Assembly: GCA_034670405.1 (NCBI GenBank) | Contig: JAXDDX010000052.1 | Location: forward strand, 310,001-374,000 | Reading direction: 5' to 3' | Source: Hoplostethus atlanticus | Lineage: Eukaryota; Chordata; Actinopteri; Trachichthyiformes; Trachichthyidae | Length of the DNA: 64,000 bases | In this document: positions 34,200 to 46,427 of the stretch, one piece after another | Numbering within the stretch: position 1 is the stretch's first letter | Layout: each line of letters starts with the position of its first letter | Notes under the pieces: generated by a model | What the model was told of the DNA's origin: nothing | Databases searched by the model: none | What the model saw: only the letters and a program-made list of their open reading frames with translations | Program-made: the position numbers and the translations under genes

Positions 34200-35640
34200 T
34201 GGTTTTTATGAGGGTTCAGGTCACGGGGTGTCATTTTGTTTTCTATGAACTGTGGGCTTATAAAGCCCTTTGAGACTGTAACAGTGAATAAGGGCTCTAA
34301 ATAAATTTGAACTTGAAATTTTGCTTTAATTTGTCATCCACCCCGTACATTGACATTGCTGACACAGAGGCCCTTTATTAAAAATGTATCGTCTAGTGAT
34401 GTGATATGCCTACAATATTTGTTTTGACAGTTTTATATTATGTAATTTTATGTATTATGTTATGTAATATTATGTATTATTAATTAAGTAGTTGAAATTG
34501 AGAACTAAGATTGCTTAATATCTAAGGTTTTTAACAGACTACACTCAACTCAACTAAATGTTCGTGGTTTGACCAATGCACCAAATTTGTTATCCCAGAT
34601 AGCTCAAGTTTAAGTGTTGAAGTTTGAGGTCCAGTTCCTAAAGAGCAAATTGCCTGCCTTGATTGATTATTGTCTTCATGCACAAGTTTACACACAAAGT
34701 GTGTAATTGTACCTGTTTGTGACATTTAAACTTCCAAACAAATAAACTTCTATTTTCAGCCCATTCTATATTGCTTCTCATGTTTTGGCTTTAACAGAGT
34801 GGTATTATGTATTAATCTCTTTCATTGTTTAATTTTATTATATAATTTTATTTATTTATTTATTTTTCATTCAAGCACTCAAGATTTAACATTTTGACCT
34901 ATAATTAAGGTGACTTTTTTGTCACTTTAGGTGTTTACACTATTCAGATGTAGGCTATTTTGCAGAATTCTGGCCCGTTTTTTAAAACTTTGTCCATTTT
35001 ATGGTTTGGTTTAACATACAACACAAACATGTGTTTTTGCTGTACATGAATTTTAAGATCATGTTAGCAACGTTTAAAATAAAGTTAAGAGTTCTTCATT
35101 AACGCTTGAGTTTGTTATTCCTAAGAAAGAAGAACATTTAGATTGAATTGACTGCATTGAATAAATTCAAATCAATGCACTGATTAATGTAGATGATTAT
35201 TACTCAATTATATATCATTGATATGTAAAATTTAATTAATTTAGTACTATTTATAAATTTAGAAGTTTCTGTTTTTCATATCAACAATATTTTTGTTAAT
35301 TAATTTCTTTTTGTTTTCTATTTGAATCTACTCATTAAATGGATAACTATAAAGGGTCTCATTTAATTTATATTAACTCCAAACATAGTTATATATAATT
35401 AACAATATTGCTTGTAATCTGTTGCCTTCATTTTATTGAGTAGATATGGTGTATCTTTTCTTACAGTGTATGGAATGTTCCTTTGAAATGGGAACCAGAG
35501 GATCCCCCTCCCTGGGAAAACCTATGGTAATGTGCTGGAAAGGAGATTCCACCCAATGGTAATGTCAGTCGACCAGCTTTTGACCCTCTCACAGATAATC
35601 AAGGGGTCATGGGAGTTTTTTTAATCCCGTCTACAAATTA
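34200..35640. other. LINE tail, then AT-rich sequence
   Basis: 34250-34316 is a LINE 3' tail (AAGCCCTTTGAGACTGTAAC, then AATAAGGGCTCTAAATAAAT). From 34320 to 35640 the sequence is very AT-rich, and I recognise nothing in it. Confidence 0.5.
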
Positions 35641-35860
35641 ATCCAGTGTGGATTTGAAAAATGCCTGCGACCACGTTCCGAGAGGTATCTTGTTTGAGGT
35701 GCGACAGGAGTATGGGGTGCCGGGGGCCAGTGCCGCAAGCCATTCAGTTCAGTTGATTACAGGCCAGGGATTACAGCTGGCTACAAAGGCAGCTTCTGAA
35801 GCACATGAAAAGAGCAGCCAGTGGCTCCAGTTGAGATGAAAGGAAACCAGTTGAACTCCA
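35640..35860 (+). mobile_element. LINE fragment: RT motif joined to C-terminus
   Basis: The open frame 35648-35839 begins DLKNACDHVPRGILFEVRQE and YGVPGAS, the RT block containing the first catalytic aspartate region in several fish LINEs (usually DLEKAFDHVPRG). It then jumps to QLATKAASEAHEKSSQWLQL, the protein's C-terminus. The RT core is deleted. The C-terminal part resembles 130-210. Confidence 0.6.
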
Positions 35861-36684
35861 AAGTATGGAAGTCTAGCTCACGACTAAGACAGGATAATTT
35901 CCTAGTTTTTTAATGCCTCGAGGCCTGTAATGAAAACCCATTAAATCAGACATTTTCACTTTCATTTGCATATAGTAACCAGCAAAATATAGGTAAAAAT
36001 AAAAAGTTTAAATCATTTCTGACAGTGTATTAAAAATGGAAAACTTAAAACACTTGGTTGTGTGCACAGCCCATATAATTGGGGGTTTTATTGTGTTAGA
36101 ACCCCAAGGGGACAATGAAATCTGCCAGTAGCCCTTGGGTAATAATAAATAAAATCAAGGATTGCCTAAGCAATCCAAGTTTGACTATTCTGGGCATTGG
36201 ATAAGCAAACTTTCACACTGCAATCGCCTTGCGATAGTCCACACGGAGCTGTATTGTGTCGTTGGGCTTTAGCATAAACACAATGGGATTACACCAGTCA
36301 CTGATAGGGTCAGCTATGCTCTACTACCCAAGGACATTTAACTGTGGTGGTGTATAAGGCTAGTATGACCTGGCAAGGGCAAATCACACGTCAGCAAAGC
36401 TCAATTGCAACGCGGTCATCAGTTAGAGATGGTCATCGCAAAGGGCGAAGTTTGGATTGAAAGATTTTTCTACCTTCAGGCCTAACTGTCTCTTCTCCAT
36501 TACCGTGGTAGTAACAGAAATAGGGACTGCCTCACGGCAAGCTTTTAGAAGACTGAGATTATAAATATGAAATAATTTATAGGAAAGTAATGAGTAAATA
36601 TGCATCGCCCTGGTGCATTACTGTGTCAGATTGATGAGACTGATCTCATAATCAACGTCCCCCACATGTCAAGTAACTTTGAGT
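35860..36684. other. No recognised feature
   Basis: No coding motif, terminal repeat or repeated segment was seen between the LINE fragment and T2-like copy 3. Confidence 0.5.
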
Positions 36685-37473
36685 TTAAAGGGGTCATATT
36701 ATGGAAAACGGCTTATTCCTGGCGCTTATACATGTTCCACAAGAAATCATTTACCTAAGTAGCTGAGAAAATTTGAAATCTGTAAGTCAACCCGTTTTTC
36801 TGTATTTTCCTTTTTCCAAAAACGGTGCCAGAGATAGGAGAAAAACAGGCCGTTTCAGAAAGTAGCCCCTTTGGACGTCATAACGGGCACTTCTTAACAT
36901 AATCCAGCCCCTCTCAGAGCATGCCCACACCCAGGTGAACAACCAATCCCATTTACCTCGTCGCAAAATGCAGCTCACGGCAGTGCCGCAAGCCGTTGCT
37001 TATGGTGCATTCCATTGTACTCGGAAATCGATAATTCCGAGTCGGTATTCCTAACTTCCAATCTAAATGTGTTCCAGTGCATCTGCTCGGGAAAACATAA
37101 TCGCCCGCAGCAAACTCATGTTTGTATGGCAAGTCTCAGAATGTTACAAGCATCTAAACTCAACATCAACTACTACAGCGCCATTAGTGAATAGAATCGG
37201 ACGCCGTTTTTTCCGAGTACACTGGAATGCACCATTACTTTGCGACTAGTGAAGCTAAAACAACAACATATCTACGGCGATATATCAACTCTCCAGTTAT
37301 TATTTTGTAGGATGCAGGCAGCAACATAGATCCCTGCACAGTCTCCCAACACGCGAAAATGCCAGGACAGAGTGGATTAATTTTATTTTTAACGGCAATG
37401 GCTACAGTTTTTTCTGTGTGTGATGATCAGACTGCTTGAGCAACGGCAGGATTAGCATCTAAATTGAAGCTTA

Positions 37474-38999
37474 CACTGTGTTTAAAATTATTATGCATAT
37501 GCTGTTTTTGTTCGTTTTTCCTAAATAGTCAATACAAATGACAGTCGGTACGATTTTTTTTAATCCTCAACAATTATATTATAATCAGGATTTTTATTAA
37601 ACAAAACTTCAGATGATGACAACAGTATTTTTTTTAAATAACTCAAAATACAGTGTTCCAAATTATTATGCACAACAGAGTTTCAAAGCATTCAATAGGT
37701 TATAAAGAATTGAAAACGGAAATCTGTTGTATTTCAATCAAAAACATCTTTACAGGTCAAGTTACATGTTAACATAGGAGCCCTTCTTGGATATCACCTT
37801 CACAACTCTCCCATCCATTGAACTTGTGAGTCCATGTATAGTTTCTGCCTGGATTTCATTTGCGTATGCCACAATTGCCTCCCAGAGCTGCTGTTTTGAG
37901 GTATACTGCCGCCCACCCTCATAGATCTTCCTTTTAAGGATGCTCCACAGGTTCTCAATAGGGTTGAGGTCAGGGGATGATGGTGGCCACACCATGATTT
38001 TCTCTCCCTTTATGCCCATAGCAGCCAAGGACTCAATGGTATTTTTTGCAGCATGGGATGGTGCATTGTCTTGCATGAAAATGATTTTACTCCGGAAGGC
38101 ACGGTTCTTCTTTTTATACCATGGCAGGAAATGATCAGTTAGGAACTCCACATATTTTGCAGAGGTCATTTTGACACCTTCGGGCACCCTAAAGGGGCCT
38201 ACCAGCTCACTCCCCATTATTCCAGCCCAAAACATCACTCCACCACCTCCTTGCTGACGTCGCAGCCTTGTTGGGACATGGTGGCCATCCACCAGCCATC
38301 CAGAACTCCATCCATCTGGACCATCCAGTGTAGCACGGCATTCATCAGTGAATAAAACTGTTTGAAAATTGGTCTTCATGTATTTCTGAGCCCACTGCAA
38401 ACGTTTCTCCTTGTGAGCATTGGTTAGGGGTGGCCGAAATACAGCTTTATGCACAACTGCAAGCCTCTGAAGGATCCTGCATTGAGAGGTTCTTGGGACT
38501 CCAGAGGCACCAGCAGCTTCAAATACCTGTTTGCTGCTCAGCAGTGGCTTTTTAACAGCTGCTCTCTTAATACGATGTATTTGCTTGACAGAAATCTTCC
38601 TCAATACACCTTTATCTGAACGAACCCGTCTGCGCTCTGAATCACACACATATCTTTTCATAGTACGATGATCTCTCTTAAGTTTTCGTGAAATTTCCAG
38701 TGTTTTCATACCTTTTGCAAGGCATTGCAATATTTCACGCTTTTCATCTGCAGAAAGATCTTTCTTTCTCCCCATATTGCATGAAACCTGTGACTTGCTT
38801 AATAATGTGGAACAACCTCCTTAAGTAGTTTCTTTAATTAGGCTCACCTGCCAAATTAATTATCAAACCTGTCTGAAATTGATGTCAGTGTTTTAAACAG
38901 ACAGGAGAAACAACACAAGCGAAACGTTTCATTGAAAACCAAAAAAACAAATGTTTATTTAACTGAAATCCTACTTGCATAATAATTTGGAACACAGTG
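37474..38999 (-). mobile_element. Tc1/mariner element, DD37E spacing, apparently intact
   Basis: TA duplicates flank the element (37472-37473 and 39000-39001). Terminal repeats CACTGTGTTTAAAATTATTA and CACTGTGTTCCAAATTATTA (each continuing TGCA) face inward. A second internal repeat lies inside each end (37651-37672 and 38797-38814), giving the IR/DR plan. It holds one uninterrupted transposase frame. The empty site survives in T2-like copy 2. Spacing of the last two catalytic residues suggests the DD37E group described from trout and other fish (TRT). Confidence 0.93.
37762..38775 (-). CDS. Tc1/mariner transposase, DD37E type, full length
   Basis: The single 337-codon frame starts at MGRKKDLSADEKREILQCLA. 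This is a paired-type helix-turn-helix start, with a second HTH-like region about residues 60-110 and basic KRDHRTMKRY and RRRVRSDK stretches between. Catalytic triad: Asp in FTDECRATLDG, Asp in FMQDNAPSHA and Glu in PDLNPIENLW. There are 37 residues between the last two, so DD37E. The G-rich box GGGGVMFWAGIMG is present. Length is normal for the superfamily and no stop or frameshift interrupts it. Such enzymes cut and paste DNA between terminal repeats at TA sites. The frame sits centrally between repeats that still match, so the copy may be autonomous or only recently immobile. Expression is unknown. Confidence 0.93.
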   Translation of the reverse strand: MGRKKDLSADEKREILQCLAKGMKTLEISRKLKRDHRTMKRYVCDSERRRVRSDKGVLRKISVKQIHRIKRAAVKKPLLSSKQVFEAAGASGVPRTSQCRILQRLAVVHKAVFRPPLTNAHKEKRLQWAQKYMKTNFQTVLFTDECRATLDGPDGWSSGWLVDGHHVPTRLRRQQGGGGVMFWAGIMGSELVGPFRVPEGVKMTSAKYVEFLTDHFLPWYKKKNRAFRSKIIFMQDNAPSHAAKNTIESLAAMGIKGEKIMVWPPSSPDLNPIENLWSILKRKIYEGGRQYTSKQQLWEAIVAYANEIQAETIHGLTSSMDGRVVKVISKKGSYVNM

Positions 39000-39658
39000 T
39001 AAAGATGGAGCAATTCATAAGGTACGTGACCCATCTGCAAAATTGGTGTCACCATGTTTTGATTTAATTTACCAAATTAGTCTGGTTAGTATATTCCACT
39101 GCTGGTTAGCTAACAAGCGGGGCTAGCCACGGGCCTGTTGGGCGTGGAAGAAGTAAGAAAAAGTAAAGTAAAGTAAAAGTAAAGTTATTGGTTGGAGTCA
39201 GGACTCATCTTTAAGTTATTTGTTGGGACCAGTGTCTGTTTTATAAGTCTGTCGAACGTGTCAGGCTCGGTAAACTTTAGCCACCATTAGTACAATCGCG
39301 TTTGGTTGTTTCCAATAATATATTGGCTAACTAGCTCAACAAAATTGTCAATCCTAGCTTGTCTGCAAGTTGTATTCAATAAGCTTATGGACATGAGCCA
39401 TAAACAAACCGGCTACAGCAGAGTGTCGCTCACACACCCACATACACAAAAAAGTACAATATTACACAGAATTGTTATCATTGAGAAACTAAGTGGAACC
39501 GCCTCAGCTGCCTCTTCCCATTCTGGGTCAGACTCCGGCTCAAACATGTAGTGTTGGTTCTGGAGTGGCCGCCATGGTTATGGTAAATTTCTGCATCAAG
39601 CTTATTTGTTTACCTTGAGCAGCATGAGCGCTCTGCTCTCCGCCTCCGCCAGGCGATT

Positions 39659-39766
39659 GCGTGGAGGTTGTATGTAATGAGCACTGCTCTGATTGGCCGC
39701 CTCACGCCTCACTCACGCCGTGAGGCGGCCAATCAGAGCAGTGCTCATTACATACAACCTCCACGC
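39659..39766. repeat. Perfect 48-bp-arm hairpin in T2-like copy 3
   Basis: The left arm 39659-39706 and right arm 39719-39766 are exact reverse complements. The 12-base loop reads CCTCACTCACGC. The arms contain GATTGGCC (inverted CCAAT box) and TGTATGTAATGAGCACTGCT. Confidence 0.95.
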
Positions 39767-40094
39767 CCTCAAAACAGCCTGTTCTTTACAATGGAGAAAA
39801 TGAGAGACTGAAACACACACCACAGAAGCTGGTTTTAGGATTTTTTTTTATATAGACTTCACAAACGTCTTGTAAAGACCCCCAGGAACAGTACAGTTTA
39901 AATAGCCCAAAATGAGTATAATACTCCCCCTTTAAAGTAGCCAGACAAAGATAATTAGGATAAATACCAGAAATGACATTGTTTGGCCTTCAAAAAGTAA
40001 TTGGGTGCTCAGAAAGCTGTAAAATAGATGAAAATCAGGTTGATAGCCGATATTAGGTTTTTGTCAGACAGTTTGAGGTCAGACGCCTGGCGAG

Positions 40095-41054
40095 GACAAC
40101 TCTGTCACTCTGGTGCCAGGACAACAGCCTCCTCCTGAATGTCACCAAAACTAAGGAGCTGATTGTGGACTTTAGGAGGACACAACAACAGAGGACGTAC
40201 TCACCACTGGGGATTAATGGGAATACTGTGGAGAGGGTGAGCAGGTATAAATACCTGGGAGTCCACATCACCGAAGATCTCACATGGTCCACACACACTG
40301 ACACTCTGGTGAGAAAGGCGAGGCAGCGCCTTTACCACCTCAGGCAACTGAGGAAATTTAAAGTCTCCCGGAGGATCCTTCAGTCCTTCTACTCTGGAGC
40401 TGTGGAGAGCATCCTGACAGGAAGCATCACTGCCTGGTTTGGCAACAGCTCCGCTCAGGACAGGAAGGCTCTGCAGAGAGTAGTGCGTTCGGCTGAGCGC
40501 ACTATTGGAACTACACTCCCCACCCTGCAGGACTTGTACACCAGGAGGTGCAGAACCAGAGCCTGCAGGATCATGAAGGATCCTCACCACCCCAACAACG
40601 GACTGTTTCAGCTGCTGCGGTCAGGCAAGCGCCTCCGTAGTCACGCTGCCAAAACAGAGAGACTGAGACGGAGTTTCTTTCCTCAGGCCATCAGGACTGT
40701 GAACTCCGACCTCACCAGGGCCCCCACCAAGACACACACACTGCCCCTCTTATGCACACACACACACTTAGGTAAAGACTACACATAATTTATAATTTAT
40801 ATTATACATACAATTTTCCCTTTTTTTATTATATGTTTTTATAAAGTGCTCTTATTGTAAATATTGTGTTGTTTTTTTATATAGAGCTCTTAAAAACTGT
40901 GACATTGTAAATATTGTGTTGGTTTATTGTAAATAGTGTGAACCTGTTATTTTGCACATTTCTGCTGAGCATTGCCACTTTGCATTTCACTACACACCTC
41001 GTGTGTGTATGTGACAATTAAACTTCTTGAATCTTGAATCTTGAATCTTGAATC
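40095..41054 (+). mobile_element. Rex1-like LINE, 5'-truncated copy
   Basis: Begins inside the RT thumb region ([20 protein letters not shown]) and runs through an open 207-codon frame (40165-40788, ending [12 protein letters not shown]) and the 3' UTR to a tail of four CTTGAAT units (41024-41054). It is nearly identical to 19963-21000 on the other strand. 5' truncation is typical of target-primed reverse transcription. Confidence 0.88.
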
Positions 41055-41055
41055 T

Positions 41056-42045
41056 GTGACATATTGAACCGTATCAAGGTCTCGAAAGGAAAACAGCAGG
41101 CGTCATTAAGTAAGAGCATTCCTGTCCCCTTTACTCCACCCACATCCTGTGCAGCCCTCGGTAAACCTTCTCAAATAGGATCAGGCGAGGCAAACAGATG
41201 GCACCGGCCTAACCGCTTAGGATGTTCTAGGAAGGGTAAGAGCATGTGTGGAAAAACAGCACCAACCCCTAAAGACTAATAGTCAAAGAAAGGGTAGTCC
41301 ATACGACAACTAAGCTTTTGACTGTTTCACAAACTCCTAAACTAATAACTACTGAAAGTCTCTGTAAACCAGTTTTGGGTAGCAAACACATTACAGTAAT
41401 ATTATGACTTAGCTCAGTAAGGTGTTGTATAACAAATTACTATTTAAAATGTGTTATAATATTAGAGTTACCTTTATAGTAAATGAAAAATAACTTTTTT
41501 TTTTTGAATCACTGTTAGCAGAATTTGGATGAGGGTTAGGGTTATGCAATTTGTTCGCCAATTTATTGGTAGGCCAAATACTATTGCTGGATGCTGCATT
41601 GGCACTTGCTTGGCAGACTGTCAAGGCTATCTGCATGGTTTACAGGTGTAAGCCAAAAAATAACATGTGTGCACAGCACTATGCATCCCAATTTTACCAA
41701 TGGTACTGAAAAGAAGATTAAGATTCTGTCCACATTCTTTATTGACTTCCATAGTAAAATTAGAGTAGTGAGCACTGAAGGTTGTATTTCATTGTTCAAA
41801 ATGTACAGGCTACACACATCTTGCTATGGAGCTACAGTAGCTCCATGATAGCCACTTCCTTCTGAGATGAACGTGCTGGGGGTTGTCAAAAGGCGTTCTG
41901 GGAAATTTAGGAAACCACTAACTGAAGTAGAAGTAGACAAGGCAGGTTAAGGGAAAGTGGGTACATTATCAAGGTAAAATACAAAACTTCATCACAAAAT
42001 AACGCATTAGCCATCACAGATTGATGATACAGTATATAACAGTGT
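41056..42045. other. No recognised feature
   Basis: The short open frame 41064-41279 (basic, Ser/Pro/Lys-rich) has no known motif. I see no repeat ends or exons. Confidence 0.45.
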
Positions 42046-42049
42046 AATA

Positions 42050-42640
42050 CCCCTTTCATGCACAAATCCTGGGATTTACACAGGTTATTGAACACGGGTC
42101 ATTCCCGTGTTGGACCCATTCAGACCAAACTACTGTCTCAGGAATAACTCGGGTCGTCACCACTCAGACCAGATCGCACAAGACCTGTGTCACCATATTT
42201 ACATCTGTATACGTCAATGACGCGCAAGAAGTAACTGTGTGATAATGCCGTATTGCATGTGTGATATTGCGGTATTATATTATCTACACCGTAGATAATG
42301 TAATCTCTTACCGTCCCGGTAATTTCTCGCTTTATTTCTTCTTCCCCACGAATGGACAGATGCTCTCTGATTTCGTAATCTTTCCAATTCTCTGTTGTTT
42401 TTCGTTCTATTGATTTGTTGTCGAAAGGTCCTCATTGTGAACCGTCTTGCATATTAATGCGCTTCTGATCTTAACCAATGAGGTTCCCTCAATTGGGTAA
42501 CCCGGGTCACCCCGTTCACATCGCAGCCGTGCTGCATCCAACTCGGAATAACCCAGGTCGACCCGGGTTGACCCAGTCACACCAACGTCTTACCCCGGGA
42601 ATAACCCGGGTCGTTGCTCCGGTGCGAAAGGATTATAAGA
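42050..42640. mobile_element. Nonautonomous DNA element with ACCCGGGT motifs
   Basis: The left end TAATACCCCTTTCATGCAC and the right end GTGCGAAAGGATTATAA form short inverted repeats. Subterminal blocks contain many ACCCGGGTC-like palindromes on both sides. A related fragment lies at 29770-29830. It has no transposase frame and is probably hAT-related. Confidence 0.5.
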
Positions 42641-43430
42641 GTATCTGATGGGTGGAATTTTCCTTTAAAGCACTACATTAACTTTGCAGTTTCTAAACAC
42701 AAAGGCCACTTCTTCACCTAGCCACTGGTTGAGGTTAATGGCAGTGCAGTAATAATGGCAGTATTGGAGATACCTCCATAAGTTCTTTCCAGTAGAACTT
42801 CATCCTCTACACTTTCACAGTGCATACAATGTTACTGTGTTCCACAAGCACATTGAGTAGCCAGCTAATAAGAAAAATAAGGGGTGCCGATGCATTCTGC
42901 TGTGTGGAAAGGTTTTTTATGAACAAGCTCTATTTTGGTGTATTTTCATGAATTCTGGCACCTTCATTCCATTCAAAGCACCCATCTAATCCTTAAGTCA
43001 TTTTAATGTGTTTAGCTCATAAACGGTGTGGTTTAATAGATGAAGTACAACACTGTATTAAAACCTACTGTGTTGATTATTGTTATTATTAGTAGTAGCA
43101 GTAGCAGCAGTAGTAGTAGTAGTAGTAATATGCATGCATGTGGTTCTAAAAATAACACTTACTTCTCCTTGACAAGTAAGCACAGTGTGCTACATGAGAG
43201 TGTTGGTCTATTTTACACATCACTGAAAACTAAAAAAAAGTGTCAAGTTAGTGTCTAACACATTTCGTCGCAATCAAATGTGAGCAGTTGTGGAGTGCAG
43301 AATCATGTTTCACTTTTGTTCTTACAACAGGAGGCTCTGTTGGGTTGGATGACATACAACAGGAGCAAATCGTCTTTCTCCTTCACTGGCACAGCGCTAA
43401 AACCAAGTCAAACCAAGTGTCAAGCTAGAT
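42641..43430. repeat. Unrecognised sequence with (TAG/CAG)n tract
   Basis: An AGT/AGC trinucleotide run at 43086-43130 gives an artefactual poly-Ser frame. Nothing else is recognised. Confidence 0.6.
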
Positions 43431-45060
43431 CTGTCTGATGTGCGACTGCAAGGCTCCTAACATCAACATGGCAATCAGATTCAGATTCAGCCTGCATCCT
43501 CTGTTTCCCCGGTGCACCGGTTCGGGACATACATCAACCAAATCCCTAACATCCTGGCCAACTACTCCAAGGTGGACACCCTCATTGTACATACAGGCAC
43601 AAATGACATAAAACCACAACATTCAGAAGTCTTTTCAGGCTCTCATTACTTCACTACTCAACACAGGAATGACAATCTCATCTCAGGCCCCCTCCCCTCC
43701 CCATTATGCTGCTAGTAAAACTGGGACTTGCGTAATTCATATAAACACCTTAATTTCCTACCAAAAGTTTGTAAAGGTTCCATCCCTATTTAGATACCCT
43801 GCCATCAACAGTAATAACCTTATTCAAATCCCTTGTTTACCATTATCTAGTGCTCTATCAAATACTGAACACAGGGTCTCTGTCAAATAAGTCCTTTATC
43901 TGCCAAGATCTCATCATCTCAGACAAACTAGACTTCTTTATGATAACGGAAACATGGCTGAGTGAGGGACACTATGCTCCATTGATTGAAGCCACTCCAC
44001 CAAATGATTCATATTTTCACAAACCGAGACACTGTGGTCGTGGAGTGGCAGTTATCTACAAATCTGTTTTTAAAAGCTCTTCCCTCTACTTTGCAAACTT
44101 CTCATGATTTGAGTCTCTTAAGTTTTTCAATTAATGGGAAGTCCCGTATGACTCAGAATTCAGAGCCTACTCACTTAAAGGGACATACACTAGAGTTAGT
44201 GTTGTCACTCGGTTTTACCGCATGTAATGTTACAGTCAAAGAAATGTACATATCTGACAATAAGGCAAGTGTTTTTAAAGCTCTCCTACCTTGTCCTCCT
44301 CCTAACACCTATGCACCTGTTAGCTCCCGTATCCTTAATTCCACTTCTGTCAGCAAATTCTCAGAGGCATTTCTGAGAACTACTACAGAGGAACTTGTTG
44401 ATGTTTTTAACAACATTCTTAATGCTGTATGCTGCTCCTTTCAAAAATAAGAAATCAAGAATAAATCCTCTGCCATGGCTAAATCAGGATACTCTGACCA
44501 TAAAGAGAGAGCACAGAACAGCCGAATATAAATGTAAGGCTGATAAGCTGCAGGTCCCCTACAATATAATGAAAGACTCTATGCTGAAATATCAGAAGGT
44601 GGTTAAGGATGCAAGAATGGCATATTTCTCAAATCACTGTCATAACTCCATTCTCAGTAACAATAGGTAATTCATCATCATCTTCAGCAAACATTACTTG
44701 TGGGGTCTCACAGGGCTCAATCTTGGGCCTCATCTTATTCTCAATCTACATGCTTCCACTTGGACATATTATTTGCGAACATAACATAAATTTCCACTGT
44801 TACGCATGACACAGCTCTATCTTTCTATAAATCCAAATGACACAAATAGTCTTACAATTTGTCAGACATCAAATGCTGGATGTCACAAAATTGTCTACAG
44901 CTTAATGAAACCAAGTCCCCCCATTTCCTCTCGGCTACACTACTGCAACTGTCTCATCTCCAGCTTGTCCAAAACGCAGCAGCCAGGATCCTTACTGGCA
45001 TCAAGAGACCAGCTCATATAACCCCTATATTAGCATCTTTACACTAGCTACCCATTAGTT
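43430..45060 (+). mobile_element. L2/CR1-type LINE relic with ORF1 and ORF2 traces
   Basis: Order of traces: esterase-like ORF1 piece VDTLIVHTGTNDIKPQHSEV (43572-43631), endonuclease pieces DLIISDKLDFFMITETWL (43909-43962) and LIEATPP, GRGVAVIYKS (44037-44066), NSEPTHLKGHTLELVLSLGF (44157-44216), RT linker WLNQDTLTIKREHRTAEYKC, RT block GVSQGSILGLILFSIYMLPL (44702-44761), and a C-terminal piece LQLVQNAAARILTGIKRPAH (44976-45035). All in order but over several frames, with the RT active site lost. It is related to, but diverged from, the LINE at 3900-6053. Confidence 0.75.
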
Positions 45061-45490
45061 TTAGAATTGATTTTGTGCACCAAAAAAAGTGAAACGACTG
45101 TGTCACTTATTTTAAGTGCATTTCTATATTGGTCTAATCGAAAATCATGGTTTCCGGATTAAACCTGTTTTGTTCAGTTTGCCTAAAAGCAAATAACACT
45201 CCCCATAGAAAAAAGTAAAAGCAATAATTTTACTAAAATAGTATTTTTACTTGAAACCAGAGGTTTCATGTCAGGTGACCACATGACGTCGCATCAGGTT
45301 GCTCCCTAACAATTTTTGCTGTCCGCCATTACCTCACTTATCTTAAGAAACCTGCAAAGAAATTGAGCCAAACCAATTCAAAATGCATGTTTTGGCCCTT
45401 GATGTCAAAAATAAGATCTCACACACCACACAGTTGTAAGGTAACATGTAATGTTATAACATTTGCATGTGTTTTTTTGTTTTTTTAAAG

Positions 45491-45637
45491 ATCAATGCTG
45501 AATTTATGAGAATTACAACTGTTCCACTTCAACCGCGATTCCTGGCTTCCTTGGACAAGCACCACAGCAAGCTGATTGAGATCATTAGAAACAAGGGAGG
45601 AGTTGTCAGAGAGAAGACCCGGAATATACGGGATCAG
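45491..45637 (+). pseudogene. SAMD3-like gene, exon relic 1
   Basis: After a good acceptor (TTTTTTTAAAG) 49 codons read INAEFMRITTVPLQPRFLAS, then LDKHHSKLIEIIRNKGGVVR and EKTRNIRDQ, ending at donor CAG|GTATGA. This resembles the RITTVPLLPRFLxxLDxYxxxLIxIFxxKGG segment of multicopy fish proteins annotated as SAM domain-containing protein 3-like. It lies in phase 0 at both ends and antisense to nlk. The continuation is at 48016. No earlier exon with a start was found, so this is more likely a relic or dispersed copy than a working gene. Identification is from memory and moderate. Confidence 0.5.
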
Positions 45638-46427
45638 GTATGATCAGGTATGTACTTGCTCAATTAGGGGTGGGTGGTATAAACGGTATAAACAGTACAC
45701 TGGTAGAAATATGCGGTATGCATTTGGCTATACCATTTGTACCGGTAGAGAATGGATTTTGACTAATACATAGAGCGCGTGAGCGTCATTCCTTAGCATT
45801 GCCTGATGGACAGCATTCTTAGGCCAATAAAAATACGTAGGTGGGTGTACTCTTCCCCTTTACGTGCCGACAAACGCACGTGTGCCTGTAAACAACTATG
45901 AGTGAAGAAATGGAGACAAGTAGCGCGAGCACTTCTAGCGAGGCAGATGAAGAACTCGTTCGGAAGAAGGGTGCAACATCCATAGTTTGAGTATGCGCCC
46001 AAAAACAAGTGGCTCTAGCGTCGGTGTGAAAAGAAAACCCACAACGCAGACATCGCTGCCCAAGGCTTTAACTAATCGTATTCCTTATGACAAGAAAACC
46101 CAGCGGTGGAAGGACATCCCATACGGAAATGTAATATATGTACATATAGTAAATTTCCATATATGAAATATATGTACATATGAAGGAAAAACATATATGT
46201 ACATGTATGTACAAACTATATATGAAACCTATTAGAAATTGGAACAATTTCATATATGACATATATGTCTAGCCCATACAAATATATATGTTTATGTATG
46301 TATAATGCATTTTGTGACATATATGTCACGTATATAATTATTTATACATATAACATATATGTATTTGTATAAATGTATAATATACAAATAACATATTATG
46401 TACATATATGTCTAGCCCATATGGTAA

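Larger units (their letters stand above)
36689..39931 (+). mobile_element. T2/Kolobok-like TTAA element, copy 3, with Tc1/mariner insertion
   Basis: TTAA occurs at 36685-36688 and 39932-39935. The element begins AGGGGTCATATTATGGAAAA and ends in CCCAAAATGAGTATAATACT then CCCCCT. Without the insertion at 37474-38999 it is about 1.7 kb and parallels copy 2. It keeps the hairpin at 39659-39766. There is no coding sequence of its own. Confidence 0.75.

Noticed and set aside
46068-46262. Tyr/Ile-rich small frames at 46068-47022
   Set aside because: Translations of the CATATATG palindrome repeats.
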